Assembly: GCA_900548535.1 (NCBI GenBank)
Contig: URLG01000014.1
Coordinates: forward strand, 1-47,395
Direction: 5' to 3'
From: Candidatus Segatella intestinihominis
GTDB taxonomy: Bacteria; Bacteroidota; Bacteroidia; Bacteroidales; Bacteroidaceae
Length of the DNA stretch: 47,395 nucleotides
Positions 40,369 through 47,395 of the stretch are shown piece after piece; position 1 is the stretch's first letter, and each line of letters begins with the position of its first letter. A program made the position numbers and the translations under genes. The notes beneath the pieces were generated by a model. The model searched no databases. It had not been told where the DNA came from and saw only the letters and a list, made by a program, of their open reading frames with translations.

Positions 40369-40433
40369 TCATCGGATTACACGGATGAAACGGAAACATA
40401 AGAAAGCTCCGTATCATCCGTGTAATCCGATGA
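40369..40433. repeat. Perfect 20-bp palindromic hairpin between convergent genes
   Basis: Arms 40369-40388 and 40414-40433 are perfect inverted repeats of 20 bases (core ATCGGATTACACGGATGA) with a 25-base loop. It separates the DUF486 gene from the metallo-hydrolase gene and likely terminates both. The same type of CGGATTACACGGATG hairpin is, to my recollection, dispersed in Bacteroidales intergenic regions. Confidence 0.7.
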
Positions 40434-40441
40434 TTTTAATT

Positions 40442-41245
40442 TTATACCAACTTGTAGATTTCGCTCGGTGTCTTGCGCTTCAGCACCTCCACCTCGAAGT
40501 CCTTGCCAGCAATGATGCCCTTGCTTCGGAGAATCTGCTCCACTGTCTTGCGCGCCAACTCCGGATGATTGTTCTCCTCGCTGAGATGGCAGAGCCATAC
40601 ATAGCGCAGGTTTGGCGTGGCATAATCGGCAAGCGCATTGCCACAGTCGTCATTGCTCAGATGGCCATTAGGTCCCAGTATTCGATCCTTGAGATACTGC
40701 GGATAAGGACCTTGCTGCAACATCTCCACGCTATGGTTGGCCTCTATCACCAGATAATTGGCACGGCCTATGAAGTCGTGCATCTCTTCCGTGATATGCC
40801 CCACATCGGTAATCAAGCAAAAAGTTACCTCGCCACACTCCACGAAGTAGCCCACATTGTCGGTACTGTCATGAGGCACGGCAAAAGGTGTAACCTTAAA
40901 TTCGCCCACCTGGAAGGGCACATTCTTCTCTATCACATGGGCATAAGAAGGCACAATCTTCTTGCGGACGCAATAGTTGCGCTCGATGCCTTGGTGTACT
41001 TTTCGGGTTGTATATACTGGTAGCTTATAGTCCGTACTCAAGCTCCCCACCGACTTTACGTGGTCGGCGTGGTCATGGGTAACGAGGATGTGATGCACGT
41101 CCTCGAAGCGCAATCCATAGTTATGGAAGTGCTTCTTCAATGATCTTATTCCTACTCCTACATCTATCAATATCGAATCCGTTTCAGTGTAAAGATAGTA
41201 GCTATTGCCACTGCTTCCACTGCCAAAGGAAATGAATCTCAACAT
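40442..41245 (-). CDS. MBL-fold metallo-hydrolase (WalJ/YycJ-like)
   Basis: A 267-residue metallo-beta-lactamase-fold protein. It has LRFISFGSGSSGNSYYL at the start, LVTHDHADHVKSV (HxHxDH metal site), a third ligand region in FAVPHDSTDNVGY, ITDVGHI with the metal-bridging Asp, and a final His in YVWLCHLSEENNHP. This matches the YycJ/WalJ group of 5'-3' exonucleases, linked in other bacteria to DNA repair or cell-wall control. Single-gene unit; start ATG 41245. Confidence 0.9.
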   Translation of the reverse strand: MLRFISFGSGSSGNSYYLYTETDSILIDVGVGIRSLKKHFHNYGLRFEDVHHILVTHDHADHVKSVGSLSTDYKLPVYTTRKVHQGIERNYCVRKKIVPSYAHVIEKNVPFQVGEFKVTPFAVPHDSTDNVGYFVECGEVTFCLITDVGHITEEMHDFIGRANYLVIEANHSVEMLQQGPYPQYLKDRILGPNGHLSNDDCGNALADYATPNLRYVWLCHLSEENNHPELARKTVEQILRSKGIIAGKDFEVEVLKRKTPSEIYKLV

Positions 41246-41305
41246 TTTTAAGTTATATTTTCATGCAAAGTTAGCAAAAAACTTTCTTATTACAAAGTAT
41301 TTTAC

Positions 41306-41313
41306 TATCTTTG
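41306..41313 (+). promoter_or_regulatory. -7 box (TATCTTTG) of small lipoprotein gene
   Basis: The box lies 45 bases before ATG 41359. Confidence 0.6.
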
Positions 41314-41358
41314 TACCAAATTTAAGCAAATAAATAGAAATTTTAAGAATTAGACGAT

Positions 41359-41826
41359 ATGGTTAACAAGACTATAAAAGCATTGGGATGGGCCTGTCTG
41401 GGCACCGCCGCATCGCTCATCACCCTGTCGGGATGCCAGCCTCACGAGGGCAGCGACAGCCAGCTCAAGGAAGACGCCGACTCCTTTGCCATCTACTATT
41501 ACAACTGGCATTTTCCGAAGGCGCTCAAGTATTGCACGCCCTCTTCAGAAGTATGGCTGCGCTATGCTGCCAGCAATGTACATGAGGCAGACATAGAGCA
41601 ACTTCGCAACAAGGCAGAAGATGCCAGCGTGGAGATAACCGACGTGGACTATGCCGACGATGAGGTATCGGCAGTGGTAAGTATCAAGGTGAGCAACTTC
41701 CTGCAGATGGACACCATCGGCAAGGAAGCTCACCCCGTAGACGAAGCCACCTTCCAACTGCCCATGGAAATCCATGAAGGCAAATGGAAGGTGAAACTGG
41801 AAGGAATGCCAACTCCTAACTCCTAA
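41359..41826 (+). CDS. Small lipoprotein, DUF4878-like
   Basis: A 155-residue protein with a signal peptide ending SLITLSGC; Cys26 is lipidated. The remainder (DADSFAIYYYNWHFPKALKY, then EVSAVVSIKV and a closing GKWKVKLEG) resembles the NTF2-like fold of DUF4878 lipoproteins. The last residues TPNS and the stop codon lie in a 7-bp tandem repeat (AACTCCT), so the C-terminus may vary by slippage. It is convergent with TamL, with stops 22 bases apart. Confidence 0.7.
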   Translation: MVNKTIKALGWACLGTAASLITLSGCQPHEGSDSQLKEDADSFAIYYYNWHFPKALKYCTPSSEVWLRYAASNVHEADIEQLRNKAEDASVEITDVDYADDEVSAVVSIKVSNFLQMDTIGKEAHPVDEATFQLPMEIHEGKWKVKLEGMPTPNS

Positions 41827-41848
41827 CTCCTAACTTCTAACTCCAAAC
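41811..41848. repeat. Five-unit 7-bp tandem repeat (AACTCCT)
   Basis: Three exact AACTCCT units at 41811, 41818 and 41825, then AACTTCT and AACTCCA. It spans the 3' end of the small lipoprotein gene and reaches the stop of the TamL gene (41849). A unit change would shift the lipoprotein's final codons. Confidence 0.8.
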
Positions 41849-43987
41849 TTAGAAAGGCAGTCCCACGGCAAAGTGGAAGGCAAAGTCGCGGCTCAGTTTA
41901 GGATGGACGATAGCCCAGTGCTCCTCCTGAGTCTTGTAAGCAGGATTGATGGCCTTCATACCCATGTCGAAACGCAGGATGAAGTAGTCGAAGTTCAGGC
42001 GCAAGCCCAGTCCATAGGCTGCCGCTATCTGCTTATAGAACTCGGAGAACTTAAACTGTCCGCCAGGCTGGTCTTCGTAGTTGCGAAGGGTCCAGATATT
42101 GCCGGCATCTATGAAGGCTGCGCCCTCAAACTTCCAGAAGAGCGAGGTGCGATACTCGGCATTGAGGTCGAGCTTCAAGTCGCCCGTCTGGTTGATGAAG
42201 TCGATACGTCCATCCGTGCCCTTAAACTTACCTGGTCCCAACTCTCTCACGCCCCATCCGCGCACCGAGTTGGCGCCACCCGAGAAGTATCTCTTCTCAA
42301 AAGGCAACACCGTGCTGTTGCCGTAAGGATAAGCCACGCCAATACCAGCATGCAGTGCCAAGGCATTGCGCTTGTCAAACTGCATCAGATGGGTATAGTC
42401 GAAGTCAAACTTGGCATACTGGGCATAGGCTATATTAATAAAGGTGCGCTGCCCCTCGGCATTGGTCTTGAATCCGAGCACCTTCGATACGGCACTGAGC
42501 ACATTGCCCGAAGTCTCCACATTCACTCTCACGGCATCCACCCCATCGCTATATGACAATCCCAGTCCCATCTTCATGATGAAGAGGTCCTCGTAGTTAT
42601 ACCTCAAGATAGCATTTCGGCTATCCGCATTGTCGAGATAATCCTGCTTGAAAGTAGCTGAAATCCAAGGCATATACACATAGTTGAGATCCAGCAGGTC
42701 ATAGCGCCAAGACAGATGATGCCTAGGCTCGCTCCAGCGATAACGCCACGCCGTAGAGAAGACTCGACGATGAAATTCAGGTCGATTCTGAAGGTCCCAG
42801 CTCACCGAGAGCTCACTGCTAGCCGTCTGTCGGCGACGGAAATTTCTGGAGAGGAAAGGTGCCACGAATCTAGGAAACACCAGCTTGGTCTCTACCGAAT
42901 ACTCCGTATAGTTCTGGTCCTGATAGCCCTCCAGTCCGGTGATGGCCTCGTAGGCACCACGCAGCTCCACACTCAGCTGCTCGCTGCCACGGAACAGGTT
43001 CCTGTTGGTATAAGTGAGCGAAGCCGCCGCACCCAAGTCGCCCGCCGTATTGGTGCCCTCTGGCTGGAAGGCAATGGTAGAAGGCTTGTTGGTGCTTATC
43101 TGGATGTTGCAATCCAAGAGATTGCTGTCAGGCACTTCGGCAAATCGGATATTGGTATACTTCACCGCCTGCAATCGGGCAAAGTTATTGTAAGTGCGCT
43201 GCAAGGCAGATGCGCTGTAAGGCTCATTCTCCCTAAGAGCAGTGGCATTGAGCAACACCTGATGGCGCAGGTGGATGCGGTCGCTGTCATTGCTCAGAAA
43301 GTTGATATTCCTCACCGTATAGCGCGGATGATCCACCTCGGGCGCATTACTGTTGGCCTTGTACTTCATCAGATGCAGGGTCACGGCGATGTCCTTCTGC
43401 CCCGCTATCGTATCTGCCGAAAACTGGATAAAGTCCTTATGGAAACGGAAGTAGCCATCATCCGTCAAGAGATTGGTGATGCGCTTGCGCTCATTGTCCA
43501 GGGTCTCTACGGTGAATCGCATACCCGGCTTCAGTTGCTGATTCTCAGGCTTATCGAGTTGCAAGAGCTGCTGTATCTGCTCATCCTCCACATCATATTC
43601 CACCTTGCCTATCAAGAAAGGCTCACCGGGATGCAACAAGTAAGTGGCATCCAGCTTCTTCCCCTTCTTGGTGGTGAATAGCTGTATGCCGGCATGCATA
43701 TATCCCTGGTTCTGCATCGCCTGGAGCAGGTCTTGGCAGGTGAGTCGGGCCTGCAGGGAATCATAAATAACAGGTTTCTTGCTAAATGGATTCTTGAAGA
43801 GCGAAAACAGCTTGGGCTTCTCCTTCTGGCGCACATACTGCTTGAGCGCCCCGGCATCATATCCCTCCAGGTCGCTCTTCACTTCCACCTTATTTAATAT
43901 ATACTCCCCCTCTGGCACGTATTTGCTCGCCGAGCAAGCACCCAGCACCAAGGGCAAAGCCAATATGAAAATATTCTGTTGTTTCAC
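41849..43987 (-). CDS. tamL: TamL-type outer-membrane lipoprotein (BamA/TamA family)
   Basis: A 712-residue Omp85-family protein with a lipoprotein signal (ALPLVLGAC; Cys18), the mark of Bacteroidota TamL. POTRA-like repeats (about 25-350: YVPEGEYILNKVEVK, GEPFLIGKVEYDVEDE, DHPRYTVRNINFLSND) lead to a 16-strand-type barrel with the conserved RYFSGGANSVRGWGVRELGPG (loop 6 VRGW motif) and end at FHFAVGLPF with the terminal aromatic needed for insertion. It helps insert outer-membrane proteins together with TamB, whose gene is often adjacent but is not here. A TATCTTTG box reads leftwards at 44010-44017. Confidence 0.9.
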   Translation of the reverse strand: MKQQNIFILALPLVLGACSASKYVPEGEYILNKVEVKSDLEGYDAGALKQYVRQKEKPKLFSLFKNPFSKKPVIYDSLQARLTCQDLLQAMQNQGYMHAGIQLFTTKKGKKLDATYLLHPGEPFLIGKVEYDVEDEQIQQLLQLDKPENQQLKPGMRFTVETLDNERKRITNLLTDDGYFRFHKDFIQFSADTIAGQKDIAVTLHLMKYKANSNAPEVDHPRYTVRNINFLSNDSDRIHLRHQVLLNATALRENEPYSASALQRTYNNFARLQAVKYTNIRFAEVPDSNLLDCNIQISTNKPSTIAFQPEGTNTAGDLGAAASLTYTNRNLFRGSEQLSVELRGAYEAITGLEGYQDQNYTEYSVETKLVFPRFVAPFLSRNFRRRQTASSELSVSWDLQNRPEFHRRVFSTAWRYRWSEPRHHLSWRYDLLDLNYVYMPWISATFKQDYLDNADSRNAILRYNYEDLFIMKMGLGLSYSDGVDAVRVNVETSGNVLSAVSKVLGFKTNAEGQRTFINIAYAQYAKFDFDYTHLMQFDKRNALALHAGIGVAYPYGNSTVLPFEKRYFSGGANSVRGWGVRELGPGKFKGTDGRIDFINQTGDLKLDLNAEYRTSLFWKFEGAAFIDAGNIWTLRNYEDQPGGQFKFSEFYKQIAAAYGLGLRLNFDYFILRFDMGMKAINPAYKTQEEHWAIVHPKLSRDFAFHFAVGLPF

Positions 43988-44092
43988 TTAATTCTTATCT
44001 TTTAGACTGCAAAGATAATGCAAATCATAGACAATACAAAATTAAATGCGAAAAGAAATCTTAATTTATTTTGTTTTGTCTGCATTTTACTG

Positions 44093-44100
44093 TATCTTTG
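44093..44100 (+). promoter_or_regulatory. -7 box (TATCTTTG) of RNA methyltransferase operon (decides start)
   Basis: The box lies 23 bases before ATG 44123; the longer open frame from 44018 would include it and is rejected. Confidence 0.65.
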
Positions 44101-44122
44101 CACACATTATAAACAGGTAAGA

Positions 44123-44893
44123 ATGATTAGCAAGAATAAGATAAAATATATACGTTCGCTAGAACTGAAGAAGAATCGCAACAAAGAAGGCGTATTCGTG
44201 GCTGAAGGACATAAGGTGGTAGACGACCTGCTCGCCCTGCAACCAGCCCTCCTCATTGTGGCTACTGCCGAATGGATCAAGGGCAAACAGCTGGGCGCTG
44301 AGACCGAGGTTATCGAGGTAACAGATGAGGAGCTGAAGAAGGTTAGCTTTTTGCAGCATCCACAACAGGTGCTCGCCGTATTCAGGCAAGACCAGGCTAC
44401 CGCCATTGATAGTTTCGGATTCTCAGGCATCGACACCACGGAGTTGAGTCTGGCACTGGATGGCGTGCAAGATCCAGGCAACCTGGGCACCATCATCCGC
44501 ATCGCCGACTGGTTTGGCATCACCCACATCTATTGCAGCCAAGACACTGCCGATGTATACAATCCGAAGGTGGTGCAAGCCACGATGGGCAGCATAGCCC
44601 GAGTGAAGGTGGAATACGGCAACCTGCTGGGCTTGGTGGAATCCCTGTCAGCCGACGTGCCCGTATACGGCACCCTGCTCGATGGCGAGAACATATATCA
44701 GCAGCCGCTAGAGAACTGCGGACTCATCGTGATGGGCAATGAGGGCAAGGGCATCTCCCCAGCCTTGGCTCAGAAGGTAAACCGCCGACTCCTCATCCCT
44801 AACTTCCCAGAGGGTCGTCCCACAGCCGACAGCCTCAACGTGGCAATCGCCACCGCCATCACCTGTGCGGAGTTCAGAAGACAGTGGAAGTAA
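44123..44893 (+). CDS. SpoU/TrmH-family RNA 2'-O-methyltransferase
   Basis: A 256-residue enzyme. The N-terminal substrate-binding part starts SKNKIKYIRSLELKKNRNKE and GVFVAEGHKVV, and the C-terminal SPOUT knot domain shows LALDGVQDPGNLGTIIRIAD, QATMGSIARV, LIVMGNEGKGIS and RPTADSLNVAIATAI (motifs 1-3). It methylates ribose in rRNA or tRNA; the exact nucleotide cannot be inferred. The ATG follows AGGTAAGA. The membrane-protein gene starts 27 bases downstream and hisB overlaps that, so the three genes probably form one operon. Confidence 0.92.
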   Translation: MISKNKIKYIRSLELKKNRNKEGVFVAEGHKVVDDLLALQPALLIVATAEWIKGKQLGAETEVIEVTDEELKKVSFLQHPQQVLAVFRQDQATAIDSFGFSGIDTTELSLALDGVQDPGNLGTIIRIADWFGITHIYCSQDTADVYNPKVVQATMGSIARVKVEYGNLLGLVESLSADVPVYGTLLDGENIYQQPLENCGLIVMGNEGKGISPALAQKVNRRLLIPNFPEGRPTADSLNVAIATAITCAEFRRQWK

Positions 44894-44920
44894 CATTCAT
44901 AGAGAAAGGAACTAAGCAAA

Positions 44921-45586
44921 ATGGAAGTAAACGAATTATTTAAGCAGCGCAGCATAACATCCTGCATGAAAGCGTCATACGACTTATTGACAAGCCACCC
45001 AAAGACATTCATCAAGCAGTCGTGGACCACCCAAGCGCCCCTCGCCATCCTACTGGCAGTGGTGCTCTATTTCCTGCTCCCCAACAAGTCGCTCCACGAC
45101 TGGGGAGTCTACAATCCTTGGGCATCATTCATCGTACAAACCATCATCTACGCCGCCACCATCGTGATGGCAATCGTAGCGTTTTGGCATCTGCTGCCTC
45201 GCCAGCAGTTCTGTCCTAAGGGCGAAAAGCGCAAGATGGGCAAATCCATCCTCCGCATCCTGCGCCACTTCGGCGGTTTCTTCATGACCAGTTTTCTAGG
45301 CATCATGATCGTAGGCATCGTTACCCTAATCGTAGCCCTGCCATCCATCACCCTAGGCACAGCCCAACTCTTCTCCCAGCTAGGAGCCCTCGATGGCGAC
45401 CCACTGGGCACACCGGGCTACTTCACACCCCTACTGCTCCTCATTCTAGTCATCACCAGCTACCTCTTCGTAGGCATCCTGTCATGGCTCGGCATCACCC
45501 TAGCCTATCAGTACGGCTCCTATAAAATGCAAGATGAGGAAAAGGAAAAAATAAATAAGCATATTAACATAGAATCAACCAAATGA
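44921..45586 (+). CDS. Polytopic membrane protein of unknown function
   Basis: A 221-residue protein with about four transmembrane helices (LAILLAVVLYFLL; IVQTIIYAATIVMAIVAFW; MTSFLGIMIVGIVTLIVALP; LLLLILVITSYLFVGILSWL) and a basic cytoplasmic loop (RQQFCPKGEKRKMGKSIL). No signature of a transporter or enzyme is seen. AAAGGAACTAAGCAAA gives a ribosome site. Its TGA overlaps the hisB ATG (ATGA at 45583-45586), so hisB translation depends on it. Confidence 0.7.
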   Translation: MEVNELFKQRSITSCMKASYDLLTSHPKTFIKQSWTTQAPLAILLAVVLYFLLPNKSLHDWGVYNPWASFIVQTIIYAATIVMAIVAFWHLLPRQQFCPKGEKRKMGKSILRILRHFGGFFMTSFLGIMIVGIVTLIVALPSITLGTAQLFSQLGALDGDPLGTPGYFTPLLLLILVITSYLFVGILSWLGITLAYQYGSYKMQDEEKEKINKHINIESTK

Positions 45587-46659
45587 AACAGACAAGATTA
45601 CTCTTCATCGACCGCGATGGAACGCTGATCCAGGAGCCAGAGGATGAGCAGATTGATAGCTTCGAAAAGCTGGTATTCACCAAGGGCGTGTTCCGCAACC
45701 TAGCGTTCATCGCCCAGCACACCGACTTCGAGCTTGTGATGGTAAGCAATCAGGACGGTCTAGGCACCGACTCCTTTCCGGAAGATACCTTCTGGCCGGT
45801 ACACAACTTCATCATCCAGACCCTGGAGAGCGAGGGCATCCACTTCGCCAAGCAGCACATCGACCGCCACTTCCCGGAGGATAACTCGCCAATGAGAAAG
45901 CCGGGCACAGGTATGCTCACCGAATATATCGACAACCCAGCCTACGACCTAGCCAACAGCTATGTAATTGGTGACCGTGAGAGCGATGCCCAGCTAGCCG
46001 AGAACCTCGGTTGCAAGAGCCTTATCCTAGGCAAGGACGGTATGGACTGGGACAAGATAGCCGAGATTCTCTTTGCCAGTGACCGTATCGCAGAAGTGAA
46101 GCGCACCACCAAGGAGACGGATATCTACATAAAGGTAAATCTCGATGGTTCAGGCAAATGCGACATTTCTACCGGTCTCGGTTTCTTCGACCACATGCTG
46201 GAACAGATAGGCAAGCACGGCATGATGGACCTCACCATCCATACCAAGGGCGACCTCTATGTGGATGAGCATCATACCATTGAGGATACGGGTATTGCAC
46301 TGGGCGAATGCCTTCTGCAGGCTTTAGGTGACAAGCGCGGAATAGAAAGATACGGCTACAGTCTGCCAATGGATGATTGTCTCTGTCAGGTAGCATTGGA
46401 TTTCGGTGGCCGACCATGGCTGATTTGGGATGCCGAGTTCCACAGAGAGAAGGTAGGTGAAATGCCAACCGAAATGTTCAAGCATTTCTTCAAGAGTCTG
46501 AGTGATGCCGCCAAGATGAACCTCAACATCAAGGCTGAAGGCGAAAATGAGCATCACAAGATAGAAGGCATCTTCAAGGCGCTTGCCCGTTCGCTGAAAA
46601 TGGCGGTAAAGAGAGACATCTACCACTTCGAGCTTCCTAGCTCTAAGGGAATGCTGTAA
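45583..46659 (+). CDS. hisB: Bifunctional histidinol-phosphatase / imidazoleglycerol-phosphate dehydratase
   Basis: A 358-residue HisB catalysing two steps of histidine synthesis. The N-terminal HAD phosphatase has LLFIDRDGTLIQEP (nucleophile Asp), VSNQDGLG and VIGDRESDAQLAENLG. The C-terminal dehydratase begins at about residue 170 (RTTKETDIYIKVNLDG) with FFDHMLEQIGKHG, DEHHTIEDTGIALGE, and QVALDFGGRPW plus NEHHKIEGIFKALARSLK, the Mn-binding HxxH blocks. Length is as in E. coli. The other his genes are not in the window; hisB is instead tied to the membrane-protein gene by a 4-base overlap. A terminator follows at 46701. Confidence 0.95.
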   Translation: MKQTRLLFIDRDGTLIQEPEDEQIDSFEKLVFTKGVFRNLAFIAQHTDFELVMVSNQDGLGTDSFPEDTFWPVHNFIIQTLESEGIHFAKQHIDRHFPEDNSPMRKPGTGMLTEYIDNPAYDLANSYVIGDRESDAQLAENLGCKSLILGKDGMDWDKIAEILFASDRIAEVKRTTKETDIYIKVNLDGSGKCDISTGLGFFDHMLEQIGKHGMMDLTIHTKGDLYVDEHHTIEDTGIALGECLLQALGDKRGIERYGYSLPMDDCLCQVALDFGGRPWLIWDAEFHREKVGEMPTEMFKHFFKSLSDAAKMNLNIKAEGENEHHKIEGIFKALARSLKMAVKRDIYHFELPSSKGML

Positions 46660-46700
46660 GCAATTGATAATGAATAATTGATAATTAATAATTAATAAAT

Positions 46701-46739
46701 AAAGCCCGACAAGATTCGCTGAATCCTGCCGGGCTTTTA
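46701..46739 (+). terminator. Terminator of hisB operon
   Basis: AAAGCCCG (46701-46708) pairs with CGGGCTTT (46730-46737), with an inner GATTC/GAATC stem. It also sits at the 3' end of the converging porin remnant. AT-rich ATAATTGATAATTAATAATT-type repeats (46664-46700) precede it. Confidence 0.85.
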
Positions 46740-46742
46740 TCA

Positions 46743-47093
46743 TCAGAACTTAGTCATAAACTCCACAACTATCTTATCCTTTTCTGAAGTCTTGGCAATG
46801 CCACCCTTGCGATAGAAATACTTCTCGTAGTTGATACGGATATCCGAGATGAATGGCTTGGCAAGGCTCAGGGTTACATTGCCAGTCACGTTGATGCGGG
46901 CTGTGCGCACCTCGAAACGTCCCTCCCTCTCTTCGGTCTGGTACTCATATTTAGAGCGGATGGTTCCGCCAATGGTCATCGACTTGGTGAATTCCTCAAT
47001 GCCCTTCTCCAGAGAGCTGTTTCCTGAATTCTGGGCATTCATTCCCATCGACACCATCGTGAGTGCCATCAACAAATACGTTTTCTTCTTCAT
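46743..47093 (-). pseudogene. Porin gene with large internal in-frame deletion
   Basis: The frame codes for 116 residues: a signal peptide (KKKTYLLMALTMVSMGMNAQ), then SMTIGGTIRSKYEYQTEERE and RFEVRTARINVTGNV, the opening barrel strands of Bacteroidota OprP/OprO-like porins, and then directly RINYEKYFYRKGGIAKTSEK and VVEFMTKF, the last strands with a terminal Phe. Porins of this kind have roughly 350-400 residues, so the central strands are missing, with the frame kept across the join near TGNVT/LSLAKP. A barrel cannot form from four strands. The TACCTTTG promoter (read leftwards at 47191-47198) is intact, so a short exported product may still be made. Confidence 0.6.
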
Positions 47094-47395
47094 TTCTTAC
47101 CTTATTATATATACACGTAAATCTGATTTTCTTTATTCCGAATGAAATCTTTTCCGATGATGCGGAAAGACATCTTCTTCATTTCGACTGCAAAGGTAAG
47201 GAGAAGATATTTCTACCGTAAAACATAAGTATTACAAAACTGTTACATCACTGATTTTCTACACCTGTAATATCATTGTAATGATGGCAAAAACAGAGGA
47301 ATAAACCACTTCATCCACAAATAAGATAAAAGATATGTCTATATCTCAAATTTTTATGCTATCTTTGCACGGAAATGTGCGAAGGTAGCATTTTT
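47094..47395. other. Terminal intergenic region with two promoters
   Basis: A leftward promoter box (47191-47198) serves the porin remnant. A rightward TATCTTTG box at 47360-47367 points to a gene starting beyond the window. Otherwise I see no gene here. Confidence 0.5.

Overview
The window comes from a Bacteroidota chromosome, most probably Prevotella/Segatella (Bacteroidales). The evidence is the near-universal -7 promoter box TAnnTTTG in front of genes, weak Shine-Dalgarno sequences, SusC/TonB-type receptors with their own ECF sigma/anti-sigma pair, TamL, HU-like proteins, GYF_2 and clostripain-type lipoproteins, and many dispersed hairpin repeats. No ribosomal operon, prophage or insertion sequence is present. 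One tRNA (Lys, CTT) is.

Layout. 1-4.2 kb: the 3' end of valS, a clostripain-like lipoprotein, a GYF_2 membrane protein, a tiny peptide transcription unit and a DUF418 membrane protein. 4.3-11.3 kb: a Vsr endonuclease without a visible partner methylase, an ATPase remnant, a 1679-residue exonuclease-RecQ-UvrD triple fusion and an alpha/beta hydrolase. 11.3-15 kb: an NlpE-like lipoprotein, a 22-bp-period DNA array, an HU-like/winged-helix protein, MurQ and FKBP. 15-24 kb: a sigma/anti-sigma/TonB receptor locus. It holds two receptors that share an almost identical 642-bp 5' segment but have unrelated barrels, with an MNT/HEPN toxin-antitoxin pair between them. 24-27.4 kb: a small truncated sensor-like protein, a membrane-anchored protein, a second 22-bp-period array, a C69 dipeptidase and a cluster of tiny proteins. 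27.4-31.9 kb: a Pif1-like helicase, a P1B metal ATPase that lacks its nucleotide-binding domain, and a frameshifted small secreted protein. 32-38.2 kb: a restriction-type defence locus (strongly folded leader, companion protein, and a 1326-residue GIY-YIG/helicase/methylase) followed by a DUF6169 pair. 38.3-47.4 kb: a DUF805-like protein, Fur-type regulator, tRNA-Lys, tyrosine phosphatase, DUF486 protein, metallo-hydrolase, lipoprotein, TamL, rRNA/tRNA methyltransferase, membrane protein, HisB and an internally deleted porin.

The most unusual features are these. (1) Phased 22-bp degenerate repeat arrays, the larger of which runs into the promoter of an HU/winged-helix protein gene. (2) The receptor pair, which looks like a barrel-switching locus held in place by a toxin-antitoxin module. 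One receptor keeps the scar of a deleted sigma/anti-sigma pair at its start codon. (3) A Type ISP-like restriction enzyme with a GIY-YIG-like N-terminus, an AT-rich recognition segment and a long structured leader. (4) The exonuclease-RecQ-UvrD fusion. Domain calls rest on reading motifs by eye; no database search was possible.
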